Below are positions 17,932 to 27,016 of a DNA stretch of 64,000 bases, one piece after another. Origin of the DNA: Plantibacter sp. PA-3-X8 (GTDB taxonomy: Bacteria > Actinomycetota > Actinomycetes > Actinomycetales > Microbacteriaceae); the NCBI RefSeq assembly GCF_003856975.1, contig NZ_CP033107.1, positions 682,001 to 746,000 on the forward strand, given 5' to 3'. Position 1 is the first letter of the stretch, and each line of letters starts with the position of its first letter. Both the position numbers and the translations under genes were made by a program. The notes below the pieces were generated by a model, which was not told the DNA's origin, made no database searches, and worked only from the letters and a program-made list of their open reading frames with translations.

Positions 17932-19383
17932 TCACCGGGAGGACCACCAGTCGAGGAGGCGGCGGGTGGCCTCCTCCTCGCCGAGCGGGCCCTCGTCGAG
18001 GCGCAGCTCCAGCAGCCAGCGGTACGCCTCGCCGACCTCGCGACCGGGTGCGATGCCCAACACCTCCTGGATGCGGTTGCCGTCGAGGTCGGGCCGGACG
18101 GACTCGAGCTCCTCCTGCTCCTGGAGCTCGACGATGCGCTGCTCGAGGTCGTCGTAGGCGAAGCCGAGGCGGTCGGCCTTGCGCCGGTTGCGGGTCGTGA
18201 CATCGGCGCGGACGAGCATGTGCAGCCGCTCGAGCAGCGGACCGGCGTCGCGGACGTAGCGCCGCACCGCTGAATCGGCCCACACGCCCTCGGAGTACCC
18301 GAAGAACCGCATGTGCAGCTCGACGAGCCGCGCGACGCTCTTGATCGTGTCGCCGTCGTAGCGGAGCGCGGTGAGGCGTTTCTTCGCCAGCTTCGCACCC
18401 ACGAGGTCGTGGTGGTAGAAGGTGACGGCTGCGCCGGGGCCGGTCTTCTTCGTCGCCGGCTTGCCGATGTCATGGAGCAGCGCGGCCCAACGCAGAACGA
18501 GGTCGGGCGCCTCGCCGGGGTGCCGCGAGTGCTCGTAGCCGATCGCCTGCTCGAGCACCGTGAGCGAGTGCTGGTAGACGTCCTTGTGGTGGTGGTGCTC
18601 GTCGGGCTCGAGTCGCAGCGCCGGCAGCTCGGGCAGCACGATATCGGCGATGCCGGTGTCGACGAGGAGCTCGAGGCCCGCGCGCGGGTGGTCGGTCGCG
18701 AGCAGCTTGCCGAGCTCCGCCTGGATCCGTTCCGGACTCACGATGGAGATGGTCTCGCGACGCTCCTCCATCGCCTCGATCACGTCGTCGGTGGGCCGGA
18801 AGCCGAGCTGCGAAGCGAACCGCGCGGCTCGGAGCATACGCAACGGGTCGTCGCCGAAGGAGACCTCGGGCGAGCTCGGCGTCCGCAGCAGGTGGGCGAC
18901 GAGGTCCTCGACGCCGCCGGACGGGTCGACGAGGGTGATCTCGGGGATGCGGAGCGCCATCGAGTTGACGGTGAAGTCGCGCCGACGCAGATCGTCTTCG
19001 AGGGTGTCGCCGAACGCGACGACCGGCTTGCGGGTCACGCCGTCGTAGGCGTCGGCCCGATAGGTCGTGATCTCGACCGTGTCGGCGTGCTCGACGCCGT
19101 CGTCGTCGGTGACGGTGACCTTCGCGCCGATCGTCCCGAAGTCGCGGCCGACGTCCCACCAGGCGCTCGCCATCGGCTTGAGGACCGCGAGGATCTGGTC
19201 GGGCGAGGCGTTCGACGTGAAGTCGAGGTCGCTCACGGTGCGACCGAGCATCGCATCGCGAACCGGTCCGCCGACGAGGGCCAGTTCGTACCCGGCTTCG
19301 GCGAACGCCGACGCCACCCGAGCGACCACGGGCGACGAGGCCAGGTCCTGCAGGCGCACCAAGGATTCCGCCACGCTCACCAT
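17932..19383 (-). CDS. CCA tRNA nucleotidyltransferase
   Basis: A 483-residue class II CCA-adding enzyme that builds or repairs the CCA end of tRNAs. The head shows LVGGPVRDAMLGR and the paired carboxylates in SDLDFTSNA. The neck shows RRRDFTVNSMALR and DPLRMLRAARFASQLGF. A C-terminal HD-type domain (ALLHDIGKPATKK, about 300-315) marks the actinobacterial form. Start ATG at 19383; TACGAT lies 7 nt upstream and suggests a leaderless message. Confidence 0.95.
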   Translation of the reverse strand: MVSVAESLVRLQDLASSPVVARVASAFAEAGYELALVGGPVRDAMLGRTVSDLDFTSNASPDQILAVLKPMASAWWDVGRDFGTIGAKVTVTDDDGVEHADTVEITTYRADAYDGVTRKPVVAFGDTLEDDLRRRDFTVNSMALRIPEITLVDPSGGVEDLVAHLLRTPSSPEVSFGDDPLRMLRAARFASQLGFRPTDDVIEAMEERRETISIVSPERIQAELGKLLATDHPRAGLELLVDTGIADIVLPELPALRLEPDEHHHHKDVYQHSLTVLEQAIGYEHSRHPGEAPDLVLRWAALLHDIGKPATKKTGPGAAVTFYHHDLVGAKLAKKRLTALRYDGDTIKSVARLVELHMRFFGYSEGVWADSAVRRYVRDAGPLLERLHMLVRADVTTRNRRKADRLGFAYDDLEQRIVELQEQEELESVRPDLDGNRIQEVLGIAPGREVGEAYRWLLELRLDEGPLGEEEATRRLLDWWSSR

Positions 19384-19466
19384 GGGGTCAATCGTACCCG
19401 GACGCCGCCTGCGACCCCGTCGCCGTCAAGCCGCGAGCGGTCCCGGGCGACGGCCGTACAATAACG

Positions 19467-21212
19467 ATGAACCCACTCCCCAGCAGACCAGAGGCGGACA
19501 CGATCACGAACGAACTCGACGACCAGCGGCCAACCGTCGGCACTCAGGCACCGACGGCCTTCACCAGTACCGTGAAGGACCCGATTCCGCCGGAACTCCC
19601 GTTCACCACCGCCCCTGAGCTCGTCCTCGTGACCGGTGGCTCCCGATCGCAGCGCTTCGACCGCCCCGACGTCGTGCAGCGCAAGGGCGTGTACACCCTC
19701 ATCAACGGTCACCTGACCCCACAGCAGTCGATGGTGGAGGACCTGCTCGCCGTCGCCGACGTGCTCGACGCGGCCGAGATCGAATACCTCCTCATCCGGG
19801 GCGAGCACGACCGCCCCGTCATCGTCGTCGACCGCTCCCTGCGCAAGCGCTTGCAGACCGCACTCGCGGAGGCGTTCGCCGACGAGCCCTTCTACAGCGT
19901 GCCGCTCAAAGCGCGCATGTCGACGGTGAAGCCGGCCGGCGATCCTCACCTCCTCTCCGACGGCCTGCTCACCGGCGCCCGCAAGGCCGAGGTGTTCCGG
20001 CTGTACCGGCCGCGCATCGAACCGCTCGGCCGCCTCCGCTACGGCATGGAGACCGCCCTGCAGCTCGAACTCTGGCGCTTCGGCGACGAGGAGATCACCG
20101 CTCCCGTGGAGAACGTCCTCATGCGGACGTACATGCCGCGGACGGAGGCCGTCGAGACGACCGTGGAACGATACGGCCGCAGCTGGCGGACGCTCGAGCA
20201 CATGTTCGGCGCGCTCGCGAGCGACGTCACCTTCGACATCGACCTCGTCTTCTCGTGGGTGGACGGCTCCTCCGAGGAGTTCCAGCGCGCCCGCGCCAAG
20301 CGGATGCAGAGCTACGTCGTCGGCGACGGCGACGACTCCGACGCCCGCTTCCGCCAGATCAACGAGCTCAAGTACGCCCTCCGGAGCGTGCACACCTTCG
20401 CCCCCTGGATCCGGCGCATCTTCATCGCGACCGACTCCCCCGCGCCCGAATGGCTGGCGGAGCACCCGAAGGTCACCATCGTTCGCAGCGAGGAGTTCTT
20501 CGGCGACCTCGACGCTCTCCCGACGCACAACTCCATGGCCGTCGAGAGCCAGCTGCATCGCATCGAGGGGCTGTCGGAGCACTTCCTCTACTCCAACGAC
20601 GACATGTTCCTCGGCCGACCGATCAGTCCCGAACTGTTCTTCTCACCGGGCGGCATCAGCAAGTTCGTGGAGGCGACCACCCGCATCGGCCTCGGGGCGA
20701 ACGACCCCTCGCGCAGCGGCTTCGAGAACGCGGCCCGCGTGAACCGCCGGCTCCTGCACGAGCGCTTCGGCCGCGTCACCACCCGTCACCTCGAGCACTG
20801 CGCCGCGCCCCTCCGCCGGAGCATCATGGCGGAGATGGAGCAGGAGTTCGCCGAGGAGTTCCGCGCGACCTCCCACAGCGCGTTCCGTGCGGCGGACAAC
20901 ATCTCGGTGACGAACTCGTTCTACCACTACTACGGCCTCATGACGGGTCGCGCGGTGCAGCAGACCCAGGCGAAGGTCCGCTACATCGAGACGACCCTCA
21001 AGCAGTCGCTCGGGCAGATGGAGCGACTCCTCAAGCGACGCGACCAGGACATGTTCTGCTTGAACGACGGCAGCAGGCCGGAGATCTCGGTGGAACAGCG
21101 CACCACCGCGGTGATCGACTTCCTCGAGCGGTACTTCCCGTTCCCGGCCCCGTGGGAGCGCGAGGCCGCCGTGCCGAACGCGCTCGAGGTCGAGCCCGCC
21201 AAGCTCAGCTGA
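19467..21212 (+). CDS. Stealth family protein (sugar-phosphate transferase type)
   Basis: A 581-residue Stealth protein. Four conserved regions can be seen: CR1 near 257-268 (DIDLVFSWVDGS), CR2 about 292-323 (INELKYALRSVHTFAPWIRR, FIATDS), CR3 about 345-380 (HNSMAVESQLHRI, FLYSNDDMFLG) and CR4 near 470 (NSFYHYYGL). Known members transfer hexose-1-phosphate in capsular or cell-wall polymers. The first 250 residues are a less conserved extension. Start is uncertain: the ATG at 19467 lies only 4 nt after TACAAT, so the message may be leaderless. No other glycan gene is adjacent. Confidence 0.9.
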   Translation: MNPLPSRPEADTITNELDDQRPTVGTQAPTAFTSTVKDPIPPELPFTTAPELVLVTGGSRSQRFDRPDVVQRKGVYTLINGHLTPQQSMVEDLLAVADVLDAAEIEYLLIRGEHDRPVIVVDRSLRKRLQTALAEAFADEPFYSVPLKARMSTVKPAGDPHLLSDGLLTGARKAEVFRLYRPRIEPLGRLRYGMETALQLELWRFGDEEITAPVENVLMRTYMPRTEAVETTVERYGRSWRTLEHMFGALASDVTFDIDLVFSWVDGSSEEFQRARAKRMQSYVVGDGDDSDARFRQINELKYALRSVHTFAPWIRRIFIATDSPAPEWLAEHPKVTIVRSEEFFGDLDALPTHNSMAVESQLHRIEGLSEHFLYSNDDMFLGRPISPELFFSPGGISKFVEATTRIGLGANDPSRSGFENAARVNRRLLHERFGRVTTRHLEHCAAPLRRSIMAEMEQEFAEEFRATSHSAFRAADNISVTNSFYHYYGLMTGRAVQQTQAKVRYIETTLKQSLGQMERLLKRRDQDMFCLNDGSRPEISVEQRTTAVIDFLERYFPFPAPWEREAAVPNALEVEPAKLS

Positions 21213-21215
21213 CCG

Positions 21216-21300
21216 CCCTTCGACAGGCTCAGGGACCGGACGGGCGCCCAGGGACCGGACGGGTGCCCAGGGGCCGGAAGGGCGCCCGGGGACCGGGGCC
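21216..21300. repeat. Family B repeat copy 2 leading into a 19-bp tandem repeat
   Basis: CCCTTCGACAGGCTCAGGGA... at 21216-21239 matches the family B arm. From 21231 its end is expanded as a 19-bp tandem unit AGGGACCGGACGGGCGCCC: copies at 21231-21249, 21250-21268 (one change) and 21269-21287 (two changes), then a partial fourth. It fills the gap between the convergent Stealth and reductase genes, almost touching both stop codons. Confidence 0.75.
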
Positions 21301-21302
21301 GG

Positions 21303-22382
21303 TCAGGGGACGATGCGCTCTGCGCGGAGGCGGTCGAAGATCGCGGTGAAGGCGTCCAGCGTCCGCCGGTAGCCGGTGAAGCCGGCGAGTCGGCTCTTGC
21401 TCATGTCGGTGACCACCTCGATGTCCCGGCCGAGATCGCCGTCGGTGTGCCACCACGACGCCACGCGGGAGAGATCGGCCTCGACGAGACCGTGTTCGGC
21501 CACCAGCTCGGCCCAGGTGCCCTCGACGCCCGCCATCTGCTGCTCGAGCGGACGCGGCTCGGTGTCGAAACCCTCCGGCTCGACGCCGAGGTGCGCAGCC
21601 AGTCGCGGCCACATCCAGCGCCAGCGGAAGACGTCGCCGTTGACGATGTTGAACGCCTCGTCCGCACCGGCCGGTGAGGTCGCAGCCCAGAGCATCTGCT
21701 CGGCGAGGAGTCCGGCGTCGGTCATGTCGGTGAGGCCGTTCCACTGGGTCTCGGAACCGGGGAACACGAACGGTCGGTCGAGCCGCTTGCAGAGCGCCGC
21801 CTGCACCGCGAGCGTGGACGCCATGTTCATCGCGTTGCCGACCGCATGTCCGATCACGGTGTGGGAGCGGTGTACCGACCAGGTGAACCCCGCTCGCGCA
21901 GCCGCGGCGAAGAGCTCGTCCTCCTGCTCGTAGTAGAAGTTGGGCGTGTCGAGTCGGTCCTCGTCCTCGTGGAACGGGGTGTCGGGCATCTCGCCCGCCG
22001 CATAGGCCTCGAACGGGCCGAGGTAGTGCTTCAGGCCGGTGACCAGGGCGACGTGCTGAACGGGCTCGGCGGAGAGGGCTGCCAGCAGGTCGCGGACCAT
22101 GCCGCCGTTGACCCGGATGTTCTCGGCCTCGGTGTCCTGACGTGACCAGGCGGTGAAGAACACGTGGGTGACGCCGGTGCCGCCGAGGGCGCGCGCGAGG
22201 TCGTCCGCGTCCCGGAGGTCGGCCGCGACGTGCTCGACCTGCGGGTGGGCCGCCGGCGCTCGGCGAGCGAGGGCGAGGATCCGCCAGCCACCGTCCTCGA
22301 GGAGCTGCGACACGATCGCGGAACCGGTGATGCCGCTGGCGCCGACGACGAGTGCGGTGCGTGGTGCTTCTGGGGAGGTCAT
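21303..22382 (-). CDS. PRISE-type SDR reductase (progesterone 5-beta-reductase/iridoid synthase-like)
   Basis: A 359-residue extended short-chain dehydrogenase. The N-terminal NADP fold shows VVGASGITGSAI. The PRISE signatures follow: GLKHYLGPF (catalytic Lys) and NFYYEQEDELF (catalytic Tyr), with HRSHTVIGHA and GSETQWN further on. These enzymes reduce activated double bonds of enones. The bacterial substrate is unknown. Start ATG at 22382; TATCGT stands exactly 6 nt before it and no ribosome site is seen. The gene stands alone between repeats. Confidence 0.87.
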   Translation of the reverse strand: MTSPEAPRTALVVGASGITGSAIVSQLLEDGGWRILALARRAPAAHPQVEHVAADLRDADDLARALGGTGVTHVFFTAWSRQDTEAENIRVNGGMVRDLLAALSAEPVQHVALVTGLKHYLGPFEAYAAGEMPDTPFHEDEDRLDTPNFYYEQEDELFAAAARAGFTWSVHRSHTVIGHAVGNAMNMASTLAVQAALCKRLDRPFVFPGSETQWNGLTDMTDAGLLAEQMLWAATSPAGADEAFNIVNGDVFRWRWMWPRLAAHLGVEPEGFDTEPRPLEQQMAGVEGTWAELVAEHGLVEADLSRVASWWHTDGDLGRDIEVVTDMSKSRLAGFTGYRRTLDAFTAIFDRLRAERIVP

Positions 22383-22463
22383 CCGTCCACGATAGGCGCG
22401 TCGGTCTGGGGAGGCTCCCGGAACGGCGGACCCGCCGGGCTGCGGTACCCTGCCCGGCTGCGG

Positions 22464-22487
22464 CCCTTCGACAAGTTCGGGGACCGG
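22464..22487. repeat. Dispersed repeat, family B, copy 3
   Basis: CCCTTCGACAAGTTCGGGGA followed by CCGG, one arm of the family B repeat, with a shorter echo (AAGTTCAGGGACCGG) about 5 bases on. It lies between two minus-strand genes. Confidence 0.55.
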
Positions 22488-22518
22488 AGGGAAGTTCAGG
22501 GACCGGGGAGGTGCCGCC

Positions 22519-23457
22519 CTAGACGAGGACGCCGATCGGCATCGTCAGCGGCGGCTCCGGCTGCACGGGCACCGTGTCGGACACGGGCAGCTCGATGCCG
22601 TCGCGAGCGAGCAGGCGCGCACTCTCCTCGGCGTCGATGTAGTGCAACGGCGGGGTCTCACCCAGCGGCACCACCGAGTGCAGGACCGTCTTGCCGTAGA
22701 CGTGGACGAGGTTGAACGCCCGCGCGCCGTCGCGACCACGCGTCCCGCCGACGGGCACGTTGAGGTCCTGCGTGTAGCACGTGGCCGAGGCGACCGACAC
22801 CGGGATGCCCGCGAAGGTCGCGGTCGAGGAGTAGTGCAGGTGCCCGGCGATGATGCTCCGGACGTCGGATCCCTCGAGCACTTCGGCGAGCTTCGCCTGA
22901 TCGCGCAGCTCGACGCTCACGGCGAGGTCGAGCACGCTCGGGACGGGCGGGTGGTGCATCGCGAGGATCGTGCCGTGGGGCGCCTTCGTCGAGAGTTCCT
23001 CGGCGAGCCAGTCGAGCTGCTCGTCCGACACCTCACCGTGGTGGTGCCCGGGGACGCTCGAGTCGAGGGTGATGACGCGGAGGCCGTTGACGTCGTAGAC
23101 GCGGTCGACCGGACGGGTGGTCGGCACTTCACCGAACAGCCCGGCCCGGAACGCCTGGCGGTCGTCGTGGTTGCCCATCACCCAGATGATCTGCGATCCG
23201 AGGCGCTCGGCGACCGGCTCGACGATCGAGCGGATGCGGTCGTACGCGTCGGGTTCGCCCTTGTCGGCGAGGTCACCCGTGAAGACGATCGCTTCGGGCC
23301 GACCGCCGGACGCCTCGAACTCGGCGAACAGGCGACGCAGGTGCGTCTCGCTGTCGACACTGTCGTAGAGGCTCCCCCCGCCGGCGAGGAGGTGCGTGTC
23401 GCTCACATGGAGCAGGAAGTGATCGGGCCTCGGGTACTCGGCCGTGCGAAGACTCAC
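22519..23457 (-). CDS. Metallophosphoesterase (class III cyclic-nucleotide phosphodiesterase-like)
   Basis: A 312-residue calcineurin-type phosphoesterase. The five metal motifs are in order: SDTH near residue 19, FTGDL, MGNHDD, MHHPP and GHLH. This set and length fit CpdA-like phosphodiesterases, but phospholipid or nucleotide substrates are also possible. The GTG at 23457 is chosen because GAGAG lies 7 nt upstream and the conserved domain begins soon after; an ATG at 23538 in the same frame has poor support. The Arg/Pro-rich tail is variable. Confidence 0.87.
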   Translation of the reverse strand: MSLRTAEYPRPDHFLLHVSDTHLLAGGGSLYDSVDSETHLRRLFAEFEASGGRPEAIVFTGDLADKGEPDAYDRIRSIVEPVAERLGSQIIWVMGNHDDRQAFRAGLFGEVPTTRPVDRVYDVNGLRVITLDSSVPGHHHGEVSDEQLDWLAEELSTKAPHGTILAMHHPPVPSVLDLAVSVELRDQAKLAEVLEGSDVRSIIAGHLHYSSTATFAGIPVSVASATCYTQDLNVPVGGTRGRDGARAFNLVHVYGKTVLHSVVPLGETPPLHYIDAEESARLLARDGIELPVSDTVPVQPEPPLTMPIGVLV

Positions 23458-23636
23458 GTGACAACTCTCGTTCGAGCGATGCTCTCCGAACCGCATCGCA
23501 GCTGTTTGACCATCTGACCAGACTCGGTTGAACGGCAACGGAACGCCACGCTACGACGCGGGAAACTCGTGAGCAAGGTCAGGAGCCGACATCCAGGGGA
23601 CTCACACCTGACGGTGGGCTGCGGGAGGATGTCCGC

Positions 23637-24404
23637 ATGCCCTACCTCGACGACGATGAGCAGCCGCTGCAGCGGATCGATCTGGCGCAGATCCCCCCGA
23701 CCGGACGCCGGTTCCGGCTCGAGCGGCGGATCGGGTTCCAGGAGCACGCTCCTGACGGTCCCGTCGTGTGGGCACCGGCGTCCGACGACGGGCACGACGG
23801 CGACCGGGCGGAGGGATGGACCGACCTCGCGTCCGTCCCGGGCGTCCTGTGGAGCTTCATCGGCAGCTACGGCCGGCAATCCGCGCCGGCCGTCGTGCAC
23901 GACCACCGGGCACTCCTCGCGCTCGGGCTCCCGCCGGACCAGGCACTCGAGCAGCGGTTCGAGGACGACCGACAGTTCCGCGTCGGCCTCCGCCACCAGC
24001 GGGTGCCGCTCCTCCGGGCCTGGCTCATGTGGGCCGTCGTGTCGGTCGAGCGGTACGTCCGACACGCTCCTGGCGTCGCCGCCGTGCTGATCGGGCAGTC
24101 GGTCCTCGGCGTCCTGGCCGTCTGGGTCGCGACGATCGGACTCGTCACGCCCGTGCTCGGCGCTCCGACGCCCGGGTGGCTCGGCCTCGCGATGGCACCC
24201 GCCGTCCTCGCCGTGTGCTGGCGGGAGGAACGGAGACTCCTCGTCTGGTTGCCGTACGCCGGTGCACTCCTCGGGCCGCTCCTCCTCGTCCAGCTCGCAG
24301 CGGTCGGCGCGTTCCGCCTCCTCGAACTCCTCGTGCGGGAGACCATCGACCGCCCGTTCATCGACGACTCCCCCGGCCCCGTCGGCCCGCCGACCCTCCG
24401 CTGA
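23637..24404 (+). CDS. DUF1353 protein with C-terminal membrane helices
   Basis: A 255-residue protein. The first 120 residues look like DUF1353: WTDLASVPGVLWSFIG and a HDHRALLALG-type segment, a domain best known from phage proteins of unknown function. From about 135 there are four hydrophobic stretches (for example GVAAVLIGQSVLGVLAVWVA and LLVWLPYAGALLGPLLLVQL), which should anchor it in the membrane. GGGAGGA upstream of the ATG supports the start. No phage genes lie nearby. The function is unknown. Confidence 0.75.
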   Translation: MPYLDDDEQPLQRIDLAQIPPTGRRFRLERRIGFQEHAPDGPVVWAPASDDGHDGDRAEGWTDLASVPGVLWSFIGSYGRQSAPAVVHDHRALLALGLPPDQALEQRFEDDRQFRVGLRHQRVPLLRAWLMWAVVSVERYVRHAPGVAAVLIGQSVLGVLAVWVATIGLVTPVLGAPTPGWLGLAMAPAVLAVCWREERRLLVWLPYAGALLGPLLLVQLAAVGAFRLLELLVRETIDRPFIDDSPGPVGPPTLR

Positions 24405-24409
24405 CCCGT

Positions 24410-24482
24410 TCCCTGACTCAGGAACGCCTCGGCGTGTCGAGCGCGGGGGACCCGACACGCCGAGACGCTCCTGAGACAGGGA
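24410..24482. terminator. Long bidirectional hairpin
   Basis: The arms 24410-24439 and 24453-24482 are inverted over about 30 bp with few mismatches (core CTCGGCGTGTCG / CGACACGCCGAG) around a 13-base loop. The hairpin sits exactly between the convergent DUF1353 gene and the second peptide transporter operon. Confidence 0.75.
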
Positions 24483-24498
24483 CGGAGCAGGGGTCCGG

Positions 24499-25278
24499 CT
24501 AGGCGCCGGGGAGGGTGCCGAGTCCGTCGACGACCGGGATCGCCGCGAGGAGCCGCTGCGTGTAGGCGTCCTGCGGGTCGGACCAGACGCGGTCGACCGG
24601 ACCGTGCTCGACGATGCGACCGGCGCTCATGACCGCCACGTCGTCCGCGATGACCCGCACGACGGACAGGTCGTGGCTGATGAAGAGGAGCGCCGCGCCC
24701 GTCTCGACCGCCAGCTTCCGCATGAGCTTCGCCACCCGTGCCTGCAGGGAGGCGTCGAGCGACGCGATCGGCTCATCGCCGATGAGCAGCTCGGGGCCCG
24801 CTGCGATGGCCCGGGCGATCGCGATGCGCTGCCGCTGGCCGCCCGAGAACTGGTGCGGGTAGCGGGTGCGGCTGGCGGCGTCGAGCTCGACGTGCTCGAG
24901 CAGCTGACCGACGTCCCAGGCGTCGCGCACCGGGTTGACCCGGAGGCCGTCCTCGATCTGGCTCCCGATCGTGCGTCGCGGGTTCAGCGAGGCGTACGGG
25001 TTCTGGAAGACCATCTGGATCCGCAGCAGTTCGGGTGCGCGCTTCCGGAGACCCAGCTTGCCGATGGGCGTCCCGTTGAACGTGATCGCGCCACCCGAGG
25101 TCGGTTCCAGGCCGCAGACCGCTCGCGCCAGGGTCGACTTGCCGCAGCCCGACTCCCCCACCAGCCCGAGCACCTGTCGGGGTTCGAGGTCGAAGCTCAC
25201 GCCGTCGACCGCGTTCAGCGTGCCGCGACCGGGCAGCTTGTACGTCACGTGGACGTCGTCGAGGTGCAGCAGCGTCAT
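24499..25278 (-). CDS. Peptide ABC transporter ATPase, DppF type
   Basis: A 259-residue ATPase with Walker A GESGCGKS, signature FSGGQRQR, Walker B ELLIGDEP and the switch His in LLFISHD. The DppF-type FQNPYASLNPRR loop is present. The start at 25278 overlaps the preceding stop (ATGA); a longer in-frame reading upstream is only the shadow of the neighbour. It is the last gene of the second peptide transporter operon. One variation is ELLIGDEPIAS, where most relatives have DEPVSA or DEPTSA. Confidence 0.92.
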   Translation of the reverse strand: MTLLHLDDVHVTYKLPGRGTLNAVDGVSFDLEPRQVLGLVGESGCGKSTLARAVCGLEPTSGGAITFNGTPIGKLGLRKRAPELLRIQMVFQNPYASLNPRRTIGSQIEDGLRVNPVRDAWDVGQLLEHVELDAASRTRYPHQFSGGQRQRIAIARAIAAGPELLIGDEPIASLDASLQARVAKLMRKLAVETGAALLFISHDLSVVRVIADDVAVMSAGRIVEHGPVDRVWSDPQDAYTQRLLAAIPVVDGLGTLPGA

Positions 25279-26096
25279 GACGCCGCCTCCGTTCCCGTGT
25301 CGGGCAGCGCGTCGATGAGCGCCTTGGTGTACTCGTGCTGCGGATCGGTGATGACCTGGTACCGGCTGCCGTGCTCGACGATCTCGCCGAGCCGCATGAC
25401 CGCGATCGTGTCGGCGAGCGCCGACATCACCCCGAGGTCGTGGGTGACGAGGATGATCGCGATCCCGAGCTCGTCGCACAGCTTCCGCAGCAGGCGGAGG
25501 ATGCCGGCCTGGACCGTGACGTCGAGGGCGGTGGTCGGTTCGTCGGCGATGAGCACGGAGGGCTCGCACATGAGCGCCGAGGCGATCGCGATGCGCTGCA
25601 GCTGTCCGCCCGAGAACTGGTGCGGGTACTTGCGCAGCGCCGCCTCCGGGTTCGGGACGGCGACGAGGCCGAGCATCTCGAGCGCCCGCGCGTGGGCGGC
25701 CGCCTTCGAAGCCCCCGTGTGGTGCCGGTAGTGGTCGACGAGCTGGGCCTCGACCGTGAGCATGGGGTGCAGGCTCGCGGTCGGGTCCTGGAAGATCATC
25801 GCGATCTCCGTGCCGCGGTACCGGTTCATGGAGCGCTGCTTGAGCCCCACGAGTTCGGTGCCGTCGAAGCGGATGCTGCCGCCGAGGTCCGCGCCGGCCG
25901 GCAGGAGCCCGCAGATCGCGAGCCCGGTCATGGTCTTGCCGGACCCCGACTCACCGGCCAGCCCGGTGATGCGACCGGCGGGCACCTCGAGGTCGATGCC
26001 GCGGAGGATCTGCTTGGCGGCGGCGCCGCGACCGAAGCCGAGCGTGAGCCCCTCGATGACGATCCCGCCACCGCTGCCGCCTGCTGCCTGCGTCAT
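25275..26096 (-). CDS. Peptide ABC transporter ATPase, DppD type
   Basis: A 273-residue ATPase with Walker A GESGSGKT, signature FSGGQLQR, Walker B SVLIADEPTTALD and switch His in VTHD. The ATG at 26096 has AAAGGA 6 nt upstream. A GTG at 26138 that overlaps the permease stop is an alternative and would add 14 residues. It forms the ATPase pair with the DppF-type gene. The two proteins are separate here, unlike in the first system at 9514. Confidence 0.92.
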   Translation of the reverse strand: MTQAAGGSGGGIVIEGLTLGFGRGAAAKQILRGIDLEVPAGRITGLAGESGSGKTMTGLAICGLLPAGADLGGSIRFDGTELVGLKQRSMNRYRGTEIAMIFQDPTASLHPMLTVEAQLVDHYRHHTGASKAAAHARALEMLGLVAVPNPEAALRKYPHQFSGGQLQRIAIASALMCEPSVLIADEPTTALDVTVQAGILRLLRKLCDELGIAIILVTHDLGVMSALADTIAVMRLGEIVEHGSRYQVITDPQHEYTKALIDALPDTGTEAAS

Positions 26097-26134
26097 GTCG
26101 CGTCCTTTCGGATCGGTCACTCCGTGCTCGCCGC

Positions 26135-27016
26135 TCACAGCGCGCGCCCCTGTACGGCTTCCTGCGACCGGGGGTCGAGGGCGTCGCGGAGGGCGTCGCC
26201 GAGGAAGTTGAAGGCGAGCACCACCGTGAGGATGGCGAGTCCCGGGAAGACCGCGATCCACCAGGAGGAGAAGTTCTGCACCCCGTCGGACACCATCGCG
26301 CCCCAGTCCGGCGTCGGCGGGACGGCACCGAGGCCGAGGAACGAGAGACCCGACAGCAGCAGGATGGCCGTACCGACGTCGAGTGTGGCGAGCACGACGA
26401 CCGGCGACACGACGTTCGGCAGGATGTCCTTGCCGAGCGAGGTGAACGGCCCGTTGCCGAGCAGACGACCGGCGATGACGTACTCAGCGCCTCGTGCCCC
26501 GATGACGAGCGAACGCGTCACGCGGGCGTACGCCGGCCACGACACGATGAGCATCGCGATGACGGCGTTCGTGAGGCTCGGGCCGAGCGCAGCGGCGATG
26601 ACCATCGCGAGGATGATCGTCGGGAACGCGAACACGAGGTCGGCGATCCGCATGATGGTCTCGTCGAGGGCCTTGCCGAAGTAGCCGGCGATCGCCCCGA
26701 GGAGCGAACCGATGAGCATCGCGAAGATCACGAGCATGAGGGCGAGCGGGATCGAGACCTGCGCGCCACTGATGACCCGGGACAGGACGTCGCGGCCCAC
26801 CTGGTCGGTGCCGAACCAGTGCGCGGCACTCGGGGCCTGCAGCCGGTCGAAGTCCTGGGCGAGCGGGTCGAACGGCCGGATCCACGGCGCGAGCACCGCG
26901 ACGAGCAACCAGAAGAGCACGATGACACCACCCGCGACGGCGAGCGGGGTGCGCAGCTGCTTCGAGATGCGGAGGCGGCCCTTGCGCTTGGTCTGGACGG
27001 CGAGGACGTCGGTCAT
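26135..27016 (-). CDS. Peptide ABC transporter permease, DppC type
   Basis: A 293-residue permease. The first membrane helix is near 24-48 (LAVAGGVIVLFWLLVAVLAP), the loop HWFGTDQVGRDVLSRVISG is typical of DppC/OppC, and the EAA loop is near ILLLSGLSFLGLGAVPPT. The start at 27016 overlaps the DppB-type stop by 4 bp. Its C-terminus FLGDALRDALDPRSQ is the family-typical ending. Confidence 0.93.
   Translation of the reverse strand: MTDVLAVQTKRKGRLRISKQLRTPLAVAGGVIVLFWLLVAVLAPWIRPFDPLAQDFDRLQAPSAAHWFGTDQVGRDVLSRVISGAQVSIPLALMLVIFAMLIGSLLGAIAGYFGKALDETIMRIADLVFAFPTIILAMVIAAALGPSLTNAVIAMLIVSWPAYARVTRSLVIGARGAEYVIAGRLLGNGPFTSLGKDILPNVVSPVVVLATLDVGTAILLLSGLSFLGLGAVPPTPDWGAMVSDGVQNFSSWWIAVFPGLAILTVVLAFNFLGDALRDALDPRSQEAVQGRAL

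Noticed and set aside
23577..24404. DUF1353 gene as a sign of an integrated prophage
   Set aside because: No integrase, terminase, portal or tail gene, no attachment-site repeat, and neighbours on both sides are normal chromosomal genes.
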